DNA of 64,000 nucleotides from Rhizobium johnstonii 3841 (GCF_000009265.1 NC_008381.1:424136-488135); one strand, 5' to 3'. Shown: positions 9,058-18,277, counted from the stretch's first letter. The notes: a model not told the origin generated them from the sequence alone. A program made the numbers and translations.

Positions 9058-10572
9058 ATGACGGAAGAACGACCCCTGCTGGAAGCCCGGCAGGTGTTCA
9101 GGGGATTTTTCGGCAATCCCGTTTTGAAGGGCGTCGACATCGCCCTTCTGCCGGGCAGGGTTCACGCCCTGCTCGGCGAAAACGGCGCCGGCAAGTCCAC
9201 GCTGATCAACCTCCTGTCCGGTGCTCTCCAGCCGGACGGCGGTTCCATCCTCGTCGACGGCAAGCCGGTCGAACGCTTCAGCCCGGCGGCTGCGCGCGCG
9301 GCCGGTATTGCAGTCGTTCAGCAGGAGCTGAGCCTCACGGCCAGTCTCTCGATTGCCGAAAACATCGGGCTCGGCGCCTTTCCGCGCCGGTTCGGTCTGA
9401 TCGATTACAAAGCGCTTCATCGCGGCGTGTCAGATGTCTGCGATATGGTGGGGCTCACCGAGCCGCTCGACATGCCGGTCGCCGACCTGGCGCTTGGCCG
9501 CCGCCAGATGGTGGAGATCGCCAAGGCACTGTTCCGCAAGCCACGCGTGCTGATCCTGGACGAACCGACCTCATCGCTTTCCGCACACGAAGCCGGCATC
9601 CTTGCCCGCCTGATCGAGACGCTGAGGGACCGCGGCACCGCACTTCTCTATATTTCCCACCGCCTCAACGAGGTGCAGGCGCTCTGCTCGCATGTCACGG
9701 TGCTGAAGGACGGCTTGGTCACCGCCGACCAGTCGCTGTCCGGCATCGACGGCGAGGGCCTGGTGCGCCTGATGGTCGGCCGCGAGACCGGCGACCTGTT
9801 CCCGCCGCGCTCCGTCACGGCACCCGGCGCGCTGCGCATCAGCGTCGAAGGTTTTTCCGCCGGCATGGTGCGTGACATTGGCTTCTCCGCCCGCGCCGGC
9901 GAGATTGTCGGTATCGGCGGGCTGGTGGGTCAAGGGCAGGAAGACCTGCTGCTTGGCCTTTACGGCGCGATTCCGGCCGCGGCTGCCCGGGCGGAGGTAT
10001 CCGGCAAGCCCGCCCTGCCCGCCGATGTCGGCGAGGCGAATGCCGCCGGCATCGTCTATGTCCCGGCCGACCGCAAGCATGAGGGGCTGGTGCTGCCCCA
10101 CTCCATCGCCTCCAATCTCATCCTGCCCTCGCTCGGACGGCTCGCCCGCAAGGGCTTACGCGACCGGCCGGCGGAAAACGGCCTGGTCGCCGATCTCGCG
10201 CGCCGGCTGACGATCAAGGGCGATACGGCCCGCCCGGTGCAGGCGCTTTCCGGCGGCAACCAGCAGAAGGTGGCGCTCGCCAAGTGGCTGCCGCTCGATC
10301 CCTCCGTTCTGCTCCTCAACGATCCGACGCGCGGCGTCGACATCGAGACCAAGCGGGAAATCTACCTCATGCTCCGCGCTTTCGCCGCCGAGGGGCGGCT
10401 CGTCATTCTGGCCAGTTCCGATACGCCGGAGCTCGTGCATCTCTGTGACCGCGTCGTGGTTCTGCGCGAGGGGCGCGTCGCCGCGTCGCTGTCGCAAGAT
10501 GAAATCAGTGAAGGAGCGATCGTCGGTGCGGCCATGGGCATTACCACCACGACACAGGGAGAAGCGGCATGA
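9058..10572 (+). CDS. CUT2-type ABC transporter ATP-binding protein (RbsA/MglA-like)
   Basis: 504 residues with two ATPase modules. Module 1: Walker A GENGAGKST, Walker B VLILDEPTSSL, signature LALGRRQ. Module 2 has the degenerate P-loop IGGLVGQGQED usual in this family, signature LSGGNQQK and a Walker B reading LLNDPTRGVD, where the catalytic Glu position is altered. The ATG at 9058 has GAGGAAA upstream and the gene overlaps the next by ATGA. Powers import with the two permeases that follow. Confidence 0.92.
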   Translation: MTEERPLLEARQVFRGFFGNPVLKGVDIALLPGRVHALLGENGAGKSTLINLLSGALQPDGGSILVDGKPVERFSPAAARAAGIAVVQQELSLTASLSIAENIGLGAFPRRFGLIDYKALHRGVSDVCDMVGLTEPLDMPVADLALGRRQMVEIAKALFRKPRVLILDEPTSSLSAHEAGILARLIETLRDRGTALLYISHRLNEVQALCSHVTVLKDGLVTADQSLSGIDGEGLVRLMVGRETGDLFPPRSVTAPGALRISVEGFSAGMVRDIGFSARAGEIVGIGGLVGQGQEDLLLGLYGAIPAAAARAEVSGKPALPADVGEANAAGIVYVPADRKHEGLVLPHSIASNLILPSLGRLARKGLRDRPAENGLVADLARRLTIKGDTARPVQALSGGNQQKVALAKWLPLDPSVLLLNDPTRGVDIETKREIYLMLRAFAAEGRLVILASSDTPELVHLCDRVVVLREGRVAASLSQDEISEGAIVGAAMGITTTTQGEAA

Positions 10573-11531
10573 GCACAAGTTCGTCATCCCGCCTCTACGG
10601 CTCGATCCAGCTCCGCCGCAACCGCGGCCTTGCCGGCCTTTATCTGGTTGTCGCCGCCTTTCTCGTCCTCTATGCGCTGCTCTTTCCCGGCATCCTTTCG
10701 ATCGGCGGTTTTTCGAAGTTCACGCAGAACTGGTTCCCGCTCGCGCTCGTCACCATGGCGCAGGCGCTGCTCATGCTGAACGGCGGCATCACCCTGGCGA
10801 TCGGCCCGCTCGTCAGTCTTGGAGCGGTGATCGCCGCGACGACGATGGAAGGAGCCCTCGGCGTACCAGGCGGCATTCTTGCGGTCTCGCTTGCCGGTCT
10901 TTCGATCGGCGCCGTCATCGGCGCCATCGTGACGTATCTGAGGTTGCCTGCGATCATCGTCACGCTTGCCGGCTCCTTCATCATCGGCGGGGTCGCACTC
11001 ATCCTGCTGCCGCGACCGGGCGGGTTCATCCCCGATTGGCTGTCGACGACGCTTGCCGGCCACACGCCCGTAGCCTTCCTGCTGCTCACCGTGATCCTGG
11101 TGCTCTGGAAGGCCTTTCTTGCAACGCCGCTCGGCCTCGGCATCTACGCGGCCGGCGACAATCCGGTCGGTGCATTCCGCTCCGGCGTCCCGGTCGAACG
11201 GGTGAAGGTTGCAGCCTTCGCCCTGTCCGGCCTTCTCGCAGCCCTGACCGGTCTCTTCGTCGCCGCCCAGACCGGCTCGGGTGATCCTGTTATCGGCACG
11301 CCCTTCACGCTGAACTCCATCGCCGCCGCCGTGCTCGGCGGCGTGGGTTTCCTCGGCGGCAAGGGCACGATGCGCGGCGCGATCTGCGGCAGCCTGCTGC
11401 TCTCGGTCATGATCAACGTCATGTTCTTCCTGGGCTTCCCGCCGGTCGCGCAATATGTCGCTCAAGGGTTGATCATCGTCGGCGCGGTCGCCGTTCCGGA
11501 ACTTCTTGGGGCTTGGAGGGCAAGGCGATGA
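10569..11531 (+). CDS. CUT2-type ABC transporter permease (RbsC-like)
   Basis: 320-residue integral membrane protein with about eight to ten helices and the BPD_transp_2 signatures GGITLAIGPLVSLGAVIAA and the C-terminal GGVGFLGGKGTMRGAICG. It overlaps the ATPase gene at ATGA and the second permease also starts in its last codons. Two different permeases in one operon suggest a heterodimeric channel. Confidence 0.9.
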   Translation: MSTSSSSRLYGSIQLRRNRGLAGLYLVVAAFLVLYALLFPGILSIGGFSKFTQNWFPLALVTMAQALLMLNGGITLAIGPLVSLGAVIAATTMEGALGVPGGILAVSLAGLSIGAVIGAIVTYLRLPAIIVTLAGSFIIGGVALILLPRPGGFIPDWLSTTLAGHTPVAFLLLTVILVLWKAFLATPLGLGIYAAGDNPVGAFRSGVPVERVKVAAFALSGLLAALTGLFVAAQTGSGDPVIGTPFTLNSIAAAVLGGVGFLGGKGTMRGAICGSLLLSVMINVMFFLGFPPVAQYVAQGLIIVGAVAVPELLGAWRARR

Positions 11532-12469
11532 ACGTCATCAGGTCCGCGTTCCGCAATCCGCCGCTGCTGACCTTCCTTCTGGTCGCGTTCGTCTGGATCG
11601 TCGCAAGTTTCACGCTGCGTGGTTTCGGCGCCTATGGCCACCTGCGCTACCTGCTCGAACTCGCCGCGGTGATCGGCATTGCCGCGGCCGGCCAGACGCT
11701 CGTCATCCTGATGGGCGGCATCGATCTTTCCGTCGGCGCGGTCATAACAGTCACGGCGATCCTGCTGCCGCTGATTTCGCCCGCCTGGGACCCGACCGGC
11801 CTCGCCGGCATCGCGGCGGCCCTTGCCATCGCCACCGGCATCGGCCTGATGAACGGCGCCGGTGCTGCCTATCTTCGCGTGCCGCCGATCATCATGACGC
11901 TGGCCATGGCGACCTTCCTCCAGGGTCTGCTCGTCATCGTCGCCGGCGGCAGCGCGGTCACCGTCAGCAATCCCGCGGTCATCCTGCTCGGGCAGGCGCG
12001 GCCGCTCGGCATTCCCTCGGGCATCATTCTGTGGCTCGTCGTCTCGATCGTCGTCCTGCTGCTCGTTCACCGCATGCCGATCGGCGCCCGTTTCCTGGCG
12101 CTTGGGGCGAACCCGCTGACGGCCCGGCTTTCCGGCGTCAGCGTCACGCGCAACACCCTGATCGTCCACACTCTGTCGGGCTTTTTCGCAGGGCTTGCCG
12201 GCATTCTCGTGCTCGGCATGAACCGGCAAGGGTATGTCGGCATCGGCGACCCCTATCTGCTGACCTCGATCGCCGCCGTCGTGCTCGGCGGCACCTCCAT
12301 CCTCGGCGGCCGCGGCACCTATGCCGGGACCATTCCGGGGGCAATCCTGCTCGTCACGACGACGGCGCTGATCACCGTCGTCAATGCCTCCCCCGGCTGG
12401 CGGTCGATCATGTTCGGCACCTTGATCCTTGCCCTTCTGCTCGTTTCCGGCCGCGAGGCGCGCCGATGA
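11528..12469 (+). CDS. CUT2-type ABC transporter permease (RbsC-like), second
   Basis: 313 residues, hydrophobic throughout, with GGIDLSVGAVITVTAI and GGTSILGGRGTYAGTIPG, the two most conserved permease motifs of the ribose-transporter family. I take the ATG at 11528, which gives an ATGA overlap with the preceding gene; an in-frame start 15 bp earlier is less likely. Its own end overlaps the amidohydrolase start. Confidence 0.9.
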   Translation: MNVIRSAFRNPPLLTFLLVAFVWIVASFTLRGFGAYGHLRYLLELAAVIGIAAAGQTLVILMGGIDLSVGAVITVTAILLPLISPAWDPTGLAGIAAALAIATGIGLMNGAGAAYLRVPPIIMTLAMATFLQGLLVIVAGGSAVTVSNPAVILLGQARPLGIPSGIILWLVVSIVVLLLVHRMPIGARFLALGANPLTARLSGVSVTRNTLIVHTLSGFFAGLAGILVLGMNRQGYVGIGDPYLLTSIAAVVLGGTSILGGRGTYAGTIPGAILLVTTTALITVVNASPGWRSIMFGTLILALLLVSGREARR

Positions 12470-13422
12470 CCGAGCTCTACGACGGGCCGGTGATCGACCC
12501 GCATCACCACCTCTGGGACCTCAGCCTGCAACGCCATCCCTGGCTGCAGAAGGCGCAGGCTTCCGGCGAAGAGATGGTTTTCGGAAGCCTCGCACCGATC
12601 CTGCGCGACTACGGCATCGACGATTATCGCGCCGATGCCGCCCGCCAGAACGTGGTTGCAACCGTGCATGTGGAGGCCGGCTGGTCCGTTGCCTACCCGC
12701 TGGAAGAGAGCCGCTGGCTGGATGGCCTCGACTGCAGCTCCGGCGTGGCACGCCGTTATATCGCGCGTGTGCCCCTCGACGGGTCGGACGCCATGCGCCT
12801 GCTCGAGGCGGAAGCGGAAAATCCCAACGTCGTCGGCATCCGTGATATTTTGAGCTGGCATCCGGACGCGGCGAAGAGTTTTGCTCTGCGCCCGAACCGC
12901 ATGGGCGATCCCGCCTGGCGGGCGGGGCTTGCCCATGCCACGCAGCTCGGGCTGGTCTTCGATCTGATGCTCTATCCCTGGCAGATGAGCGAGGCGCTCG
13001 AACTGGTGCGCGCTTTTCCGCAAACGCTTTTCGTGCTCAACCACGGCGGCAGCCCGGCCGACCGGACGGAGGACGGCATGGCGCTCTGGCGCAGTGGTCT
13101 GCGGGCGATCGGCAGCGAGCCGAATCTGCGCCTGAAGATCTCCGACCTCGTCGCCTACGACAACGAATGGACGCTCGAAAGCCTGCGGCCGGTGATCGAG
13201 CATTGCCTCGATTGTTTCGGTCCGTCGCGCGCCATGTTCGCGAGCGACTTTCCGGTTGCGGGCCTGCACGCCTCTTTCGACGAGGTCTACCAGGTTTTCC
13301 GCACGGTCGCCTCGCAGTTGTCTCTCGACGAGCAGCGCGCCCTGTTCTTTGCCACAGCCAATGACACCTATCGGCTCGGCATCGCCGATCCGGCCGAGAT
13401 TAGGAGTGGCTGCCATGTCTGA
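12466..13422 (+). CDS. Amidohydrolase-2 family hydrolase (lactonase-like)
   Basis: 318 residues. A TIM-barrel metal hydrolase of the PF04909 type: metal-binding HxH in VIDPHHHLWDL at about residues 10-20, a further His in LNHGG near 188, and the catalytic Asp in FASDFPVAG near 260. Relatives hydrolyse sugar-acid lactones (L-fuconolactone, L-rhamnonolactone) or 2-pyrone-4,6-dicarboxylate. ATGA overlap with the permease shows it belongs to the operon and suggests it acts on the imported compound or an early intermediate. Confidence 0.85.
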   Translation: MTELYDGPVIDPHHHLWDLSLQRHPWLQKAQASGEEMVFGSLAPILRDYGIDDYRADAARQNVVATVHVEAGWSVAYPLEESRWLDGLDCSSGVARRYIARVPLDGSDAMRLLEAEAENPNVVGIRDILSWHPDAAKSFALRPNRMGDPAWRAGLAHATQLGLVFDLMLYPWQMSEALELVRAFPQTLFVLNHGGSPADRTEDGMALWRSGLRAIGSEPNLRLKISDLVAYDNEWTLESLRPVIEHCLDCFGPSRAMFASDFPVAGLHASFDEVYQVFRTVASQLSLDEQRALFFATANDTYRLGIADPAEIRSGCHV

Positions 13423-14725
13423 CCTTCATACCGCGACGGAAAATGTGCTGATCGACGAGCGGGTGCGCGGCTTTCCGCCGGGTAATCCGCCACTTGCGCT
13501 TGATGCAATCGGCAAGCAGGGATGGAAGCCATATGACGGCAGGATGGCCATGCCGCTGATCTCGCTCGACCGGCAGGCTTTCTCCGGCAATGTCGAACTG
13601 ATGATGGCCTATGTGAAGAGCCACGGCGCCGACATCGCGCCGCATGCCAAGACAGCGATGTCGGCGGCGCTGGCGGAGGCACTTCTGGCGGCAGGCGCCT
13701 GGGGCACGACAGTCGCCGATATCCGCCAGGCCGCTGTCCTGCTCAAGGCGGGACAACGCCGGCTGATCCTCGCCAACGAGATCGGCGGGGCCGCCGCCGC
13801 CCGCCGGCTCGCGGCCCTGCTTGGCCACTATCCCGATGCGGAACTCCACATCTTCGTGGATTCGACCGCGCTCGTCGATGCTCTCCGTTCCGCCTGGCAG
13901 CAGCGCGCCGATCTGCCGCCCCTCGGCCTGCTGGTGGAGTTCGGCGCCGGCCGCGCCGGTGCCCGCAGCGTCGACGCTGCCGAGGCAATTCTCGAGGCGA
14001 TCCTTGCCGCGGAGACACCGGCCTTCCGGCTGACCGGCATCGCCGCCTATGAGGGTGCGGCGGCGACCGCCGATGCGCAAGAGACGATGCTTCGCATCGA
14101 CGCGCTGATGGCGATGACATCCGATTTCCTGCCGAAGCTGCGCGCCCGCGTAGGCAAGGAGCGGCCGCTCCTCGTCACAGCCGGCGGTTCGGTGTTTTTC
14201 GACGTGGTGATTGCCAGGCTTTCAGCCGCCGTTGCGGCCGATCCCGCCTGCCGGCTGGTGCTGCGCAGCGGTGCGATCTTCTTCCACGATCACGGCATTT
14301 ACGAACGCGGCCTTGCCGGCCTCGATGCACGCGGCGGCTTCCGCATCGGCGGGGAGACGATCTCGGCGGCTGCAACTTTCCGTCCGGCGTTGCGGGTCTG
14401 GGCCGAGGTCCTGTCGCGGCCGGAGCCGCGGCTGGCGATCTGCGGCATGGGCATGCGCGACGTGGCGATGGATCAGGGCCTGCCACGGCCGCTGGCGCTC
14501 TATCGCAATGGTGCGTATCTCGCCGATCTCGGAAACGCCGACGTGTTTCGCCTCAACGATCAGCACGCCTTCGTGGCCCTTGCCGACGGCAGCGACGTCG
14601 CGGTCGGCGACGTTATCGAGTACGGCATCTCGCATCCCTGCACCTGCCTTGACCGGCATGCCATCCTCTACGGCCTCGACCCGGACCATTCGGTGACGAC
14701 AGCCTATCTGACCAGCTTCGGCTGA
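13415..14725 (+). CDS. PLP-dependent D-amino-acid aldolase/dehydratase (DSD1 family)
   Basis: 436 residues. N-terminal alanine-racemase-like PLP barrel with the Schiff-base Lys in IAPHAKTAMS near residue 75, then a D-serine-dehydratase-like C-terminal domain ending in HPCTCLDRHAILYGL, whose His and Cys bind zinc in this family. Members act on D-threonine (aldolase) or D-serine/3-hydroxy-D-aspartate (dehydratase). The start at 13415 has AGGAG upstream and overlaps the preceding stop. RidA directly downstream fits a dehydratase that releases a reactive enamine. Aldolase versus dehydratase cannot be decided here. Confidence 0.82.
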   Translation: MSDLHTATENVLIDERVRGFPPGNPPLALDAIGKQGWKPYDGRMAMPLISLDRQAFSGNVELMMAYVKSHGADIAPHAKTAMSAALAEALLAAGAWGTTVADIRQAAVLLKAGQRRLILANEIGGAAAARRLAALLGHYPDAELHIFVDSTALVDALRSAWQQRADLPPLGLLVEFGAGRAGARSVDAAEAILEAILAAETPAFRLTGIAAYEGAAATADAQETMLRIDALMAMTSDFLPKLRARVGKERPLLVTAGGSVFFDVVIARLSAAVAADPACRLVLRSGAIFFHDHGIYERGLAGLDARGGFRIGGETISAAATFRPALRVWAEVLSRPEPRLAICGMGMRDVAMDQGLPRPLALYRNGAYLADLGNADVFRLNDQHAFVALADGSDVAVGDVIEYGISHPCTCLDRHAILYGLDPDHSVTTAYLTSFG

Positions 14726-14759
14726 ACTCTCTCCAAAAGTAAGAAAAGGAAAACCCGCA

Positions 14760-15104
14760 ATGATCCAGCGTTATCAGAAAGGTTCGCGTATGAGCCAAGC
14801 CGTCAGCTACGGCGGTCTCGTTTATATTGCCGGCCAGGTCGCGGAAAATCGCAAGGCTGATATCAAGGATCAGACCCGCGACGTGCTCGGCAAGATCGAC
14901 GCCCTTTTGAAAGAAGCCGGTATCGACCGCTCGCGCCTCATCGCCGTCAACGTCTTCTTGCCGGCGATCATTGATTTCGATGCGATGAACAGCGTCTATG
15001 ATGACTGGATCGACGTCGAAAACCCGCCGGCCCGCGCCTGCACCGAAGCACGTCTGGCCGATCCCGATCTGCGCGTCGAAATGACCGCGATCGCCGCCCT
15101 TTGA
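14760..15104 (+). CDS. RidA family enamine/imine deaminase
   Basis: 114 residues, somewhat shorter than typical RidA (about 128). Motifs SYGGLVYIAGQVAE and ENPPARACTEARLA are present; the Arg in PARACTE is the substrate-binding Arg of active RidA proteins. These proteins hydrolyse 2-aminoacrylate and related enamines made by PLP dehydratases. Placement immediately after a PLP enzyme gives a direct functional reason. AAAAGGAAA lies upstream of the ATG. Confidence 0.88.
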   Translation: MIQRYQKGSRMSQAVSYGGLVYIAGQVAENRKADIKDQTRDVLGKIDALLKEAGIDRSRLIAVNVFLPAIIDFDAMNSVYDDWIDVENPPARACTEARLADPDLRVEMTAIAAL

Positions 15105-15135
15105 CGACATCGCAACCGTCCGCACTGGAGGCATC

Positions 15136-16149
15136 ATGCATAGCGGTCTCGTCAATCCGATCGACTTTTTGCGCGAGGGCCGGCAGGCCGGCCATCTCGC
15201 CATTCCCTATTCGATCGACCGGTCTCCCTATTATCAGATCCGTATTCCGATCCTTCGCCTCAGAAATGGCGAGGGGCCGTCTTTGCTGCTGATGGCCGGC
15301 AACCATGGCGACGAGTATGAGGGCGAACTGCAGCTCGGCCGGCTGATGCGGCTGCTTGATGTCGCAGAAATCCGCGGTGCCGTCACCATCCTGCCGATGG
15401 TGAACCTGCCGGCGGTGATGGCCGCCAAGCGCTGCTCGCCCTTCGACGGCGGCAACCTCAATCGGGCGTTTCCCGGCGATCCCAGCGGCTCGCCGACGGC
15501 GCGGATGGCGCATTTCCTCGAACACGAACTCTTTCCGCGCCACGACGTCGTGCTCGACCTGCATTCGGGCGGCACCTCCATGGCGCATCTTCCCTGCACG
15601 CTGATCGAGCGGCAGGCCGATGCCGGCCGTTTCGAACGGTCGGCTTCACTGATGCGCGCCATGGGGGCGGCGCATGCCTTCATCGCCGATAACGGGCCGA
15701 CGGCGCCGACATCGATGGGGGCTGCGGCAAGGGCCGGAACCATCGGTCTTTCCGGTGAGTTCGGCGGCGGCGGTACCGTGACGCCTGAGACAATGGGTTT
15801 CACCGCGGCCGCGATCGACCGGCTGCTCGTCACACTCGGCATCGTGAAGCATCCGGTCCTGTCGCGCGTGCCGCTCGCCGAGCCGGGACCGTTGCAGCTG
15901 CTTTCACTATCTAGGCATAGCCAGGGCATCTATGCGAACCGCAGAGGCTGGTTCGAGCCCGCCGTCGCCCTCGGCGCCACCGTTGCCGCCGGCGAACTTG
16001 CCGGATGGTATCATGATCTCGAACGCCTGGAGCAACCGGAGGAAGAGCTGCGCTTTGCCGAGAGCGGCATTGTCATTTCCCACAGGCTGCATTGCGACAG
16101 CCAGGCCGGCGACTGCCTGATCCAGGTCGCCGAACCCATCGCATCCTGA
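15136..16149 (+). CDS. Succinylglutamate desuccinylase/aspartoacylase family deacylase
   Basis: 337 residues, M14-type zinc hydrolase. Zinc ligands are His and Glu in MAGNHGDEYEGE near residues 57-62 and a His in LDLHSGG near 147; catalytic Glu in LSGEFGGGG near 213. Relatives such as DoeB remove acetyl groups from N-acetyl-diaminobutyrate; others remove succinyl or N-acetyl from amino acids. CTGGAGG lies 7-13 bp before the ATG. Last gene of the operon; probably removes an acyl group from the nitrogen of the imported compound. Confidence 0.85.
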   Translation: MHSGLVNPIDFLREGRQAGHLAIPYSIDRSPYYQIRIPILRLRNGEGPSLLLMAGNHGDEYEGELQLGRLMRLLDVAEIRGAVTILPMVNLPAVMAAKRCSPFDGGNLNRAFPGDPSGSPTARMAHFLEHELFPRHDVVLDLHSGGTSMAHLPCTLIERQADAGRFERSASLMRAMGAAHAFIADNGPTAPTSMGAAARAGTIGLSGEFGGGGTVTPETMGFTAAAIDRLLVTLGIVKHPVLSRVPLAEPGPLQLLSLSRHSQGIYANRRGWFEPAVALGATVAAGELAGWYHDLERLEQPEEELRFAESGIVISHRLHCDSQAGDCLIQVAEPIAS

Positions 16150-16163
16150 GGGCGCTGATCTGC

Positions 16164-17348
16164 TTAAGTGATTGCGCCGACCGCTGCTTGGACCCAATCG
16201 AGACGCTTTGCCGGTATGAGGCCGTAATTGTAGAAATTCACGCCGTCGGCGCCGGCATCGACGGCGGCCTTGGCGCGTGCGGCCAGCACCGCCGGCCCGC
16301 TGACCTCGGGATAGAAGACGCGCAGGCCCACGCCCAGAAACTTGCCCGGTCCGATTGCCGCCCGGCCGGTCCGGATGACATCGCCGACGGCGTCCGGCTC
16401 CATGTCGTAACAGCAGAGGATCGCCCCGTCGCAGAGCTTGCCGACGGCGGCGAGATCGACGCCACCGAGCCAGCCGTCCTTCAGGTCGATGAGCACGATG
16501 CGTGTCGCCGGATCGGCGGCTGCCTTGATCTCACCGATCAGGCTGGTCACCGGTTCGCTGCGCCAGGTGAGATAGGCATGCAGATCGGGATGGTCGCGAA
16601 AGGCATCGATTCCGGCTGCCGGGAAGTCGGGGAACTGCCGTTCCGGGACAGCTCGTTCGCAGAGTTCGGCGATGAAGCGCGCGACCGACCGGCGTGCGCC
16701 TTCGACCGGCACGCCGTCCTTTTCGGCACGCGCCGTGCAATGGTCGCAGAAGCAGAGCGACAGCAGAAAATCGTCTTCGGCATTCAGGCCGACGCCGTCC
16801 TTCTCGTGATGGTATTCATGCGCGAATCCCATGAAGTTCGGGCTCTCGAGTTCCACCATATCGGGCCGGTAGTTGGTCGTGATGTCGCGGACAAGGGTAA
16901 CGGCATAGTCCCGCGCCGCCGGGCTGGAGGGGCAAAGATTGTAATAGTTGGGATTGCCGAAGGCGTTCCGCGTCACGTGATCGGGATGCAGCATGCCGAG
17001 GCGGCTATTGTGCAGGCAGACCGTCCAGCAGGAGACCTTGAGACCCGTCGCCTCGCGCCCCTTGGTGAGCGCTTCCAGCATGTCGCCGCGCTCGGTGACA
17101 TTCCCAGCCATCAGCGGCCGGATCAGCTTGTCCTGCCACAGGCTTTCATCCGCCCGGAAGTAGACCGTCCCATCCTCGGGGAAATAGGCCTTCTGCTGCG
17201 GGCTCCGCGGCTGCAGGAACCGGCCGGCATGATAGGAGGTCGCCAGGCTGACCGTGTTCAGGCCCGCGCGGCCGCGAAGGTCGGCGGCGAGTGCTGCAAG
17301 CCCCTGGTCCTGAATATCCCAGGGGTAGGTCCACATGGAAAGATGCAT
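16164..17348 (-). CDS. Uncharacterised TIM-barrel-like protein (glycoside-hydrolase-like)
   Basis: 394 residues, not confidently assigned. No signal peptide. Order of features: MHLSMWTYPWDI at the N-terminus, a central acidic pair in DMVELESPNFMGFAH near 165, a Cys-rich CFCDHC near 195-200, and a C-terminal barrel-like AVDAGADGVNFYNYGLIP. The CFCxHC element with barrel strands is reminiscent of hypothetical glycosyl hydrolase (GHL) families. Convergent with the deacylase operon (14-bp gap) and preceded by a 170-bp region with short repeats. Function unknown; it could belong functionally to either flanking cassette. Confidence 0.75.
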   Translation of the reverse strand: MHLSMWTYPWDIQDQGLAALAADLRGRAGLNTVSLATSYHAGRFLQPRSPQQKAYFPEDGTVYFRADESLWQDKLIRPLMAGNVTERGDMLEALTKGREATGLKVSCWTVCLHNSRLGMLHPDHVTRNAFGNPNYYNLCPSSPAARDYAVTLVRDITTNYRPDMVELESPNFMGFAHEYHHEKDGVGLNAEDDFLLSLCFCDHCTARAEKDGVPVEGARRSVARFIAELCERAVPERQFPDFPAAGIDAFRDHPDLHAYLTWRSEPVTSLIGEIKAAADPATRIVLIDLKDGWLGGVDLAAVGKLCDGAILCCYDMEPDAVGDVIRTGRAAIGPGKFLGVGLRVFYPEVSGPAVLAARAKAAVDAGADGVNFYNYGLIPAKRLDWVQAAVGAIT

Positions 17349-17370
17349 GGCGTGCTCCCGCGAAATCTGT

Positions 17371-17490
17371 CCACTTTATAGAACACGTGTCCATAATAGT
17401 GTCCAGAGTGATCTTGGAGGCGTGGCGCCTGCCTGGTAGCGTTCTTGCATAAGGCGGCTGGCCGGAAAGGCCAGCCGCACTATAAAGTGG
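17371..17490. repeat. 11-bp inverted repeat flanking the promoter region
   Basis: CCACTTTATAG at 17371-17381 is repeated inverted as CTATAAAGTGG at 17480-17490, about 100 bp apart, in the gap between the uncharacterised gene (start 17348) and the RraA gene (end 17519). Between them three copies of TGTCCA (17369, 17389, 17401 area) also occur. Could be a two-site operator. Confidence 0.5.
17454..17478 (-). terminator. Hairpin after the RraA operon
   Basis: Perfect 10-bp stem GCGGCTGGCC / GGCCAGCCGC with a five-base loop, 40 bp beyond the stop of the RraA gene in the direction of transcription. No long T-run follows, so it may be a weak or Rho-assisted terminator. Confidence 0.6.
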
Positions 17491-17518
17491 CAGGGCTGAT
17501 AGCTATTGCAGTGTCGCG

Positions 17519-18193
17519 TCAGATGTCGACGACGAGGCCCTTGGCTTTCAGCACCGGTTCGAGATTGCTGACCTCGATGACCGATTTGCCCTGCTTATAT
17601 GCCGCGATATAGCCGGCCTCGGCATCTTCGCGGGTCTGTGACAGCCTGGCGACTTCCTGCGCTTCCTGGCGACGCACGACCACCAGGCCGTCGGCATCAC
17701 CGGCGATGATGTCGCCGGGATGGATGATTTCGCCGCCGACGATGATCGTGTCGTTCACCGCCGCAATGGTTTCCTTCACCGTCCCCTTGATGCAGACGCT
17801 GAGCGAGAAGACGGGGAAGCCAAGCTCCCTCAGTTGCAGCGTGTCGCGCACGCCGGTGTCGGTCACGAGACCGCCGATGCCCTTTGCCAGGCAGGCATTG
17901 GCGAGAACGTCGCCGAAGGATCCGGCCTCCTCGTATTCGCCGGCCGATACGACGATGATATCGCCCGGCTTTGCGTAGTTGATGGCAAGCTGCAGCATGA
18001 TGTTGTCACGCGGCGCGCACTTCACCGTAAAGGCCGGGCCGCACAGTTTCATGCGGTAGTCGACGGGCTTGAGGCGGGAGGAAAGGGCTCCGCGGCGCCC
18101 TTGAGCCTCGTGGATCGTCGCGGGCGAAAATTTGGAAACGGCGTCGATATCGGCTTTGCTTGGCCGTTCGGCAATATCTTTAATATGGATCAT
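17519..18193 (-). CDS. RraA/HMG-aldolase family protein
   Basis: 224 residues. The PF03737 fold is recognisable from GALSSRLKPVD, VKCAPRDNIMLQLAI, GGLVTDTGVRD and GDIIAGDADGLVVV; the Arg and Asp of TDTGVRD bind the substrate carboxylate and the metal in 4-hydroxy-4-methyl-2-oxoglutarate aldolases. Class-II pyruvate aldolase or oxaloacetate decarboxylase activity is typical. GGGAGG lies before the ATG at 18193, which I prefer to an upstream in-frame start. Distal gene of the transporter operon, so it probably acts on a keto acid derived from the imported substrate. Confidence 0.82.
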   Translation of the reverse strand: MIHIKDIAERPSKADIDAVSKFSPATIHEAQGRRGALSSRLKPVDYRMKLCGPAFTVKCAPRDNIMLQLAINYAKPGDIIVVSAGEYEEAGSFGDVLANACLAKGIGGLVTDTGVRDTLQLRELGFPVFSLSVCIKGTVKETIAAVNDTIIVGGEIIHPGDIIAGDADGLVVVRRQEAQEVARLSQTREDAEAGYIAAYKQGKSVIEVSNLEPVLKAKGLVVDI

Positions 18194-18277
18194 GGATGCC
18201 TCCCATTTTTGGCGGACGGCGGGCATGTCCCGCCGTCTGATTTCGTTTGGATATCGTCATCGGACGACGCCGAGGTC

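Noticed and set aside
10584..11465. Minus-strand frame opposite a permease gene
   Set aside because: Composition is extremely charged (Asp/Glu/Arg/His), as expected of the complement of a membrane protein gene.
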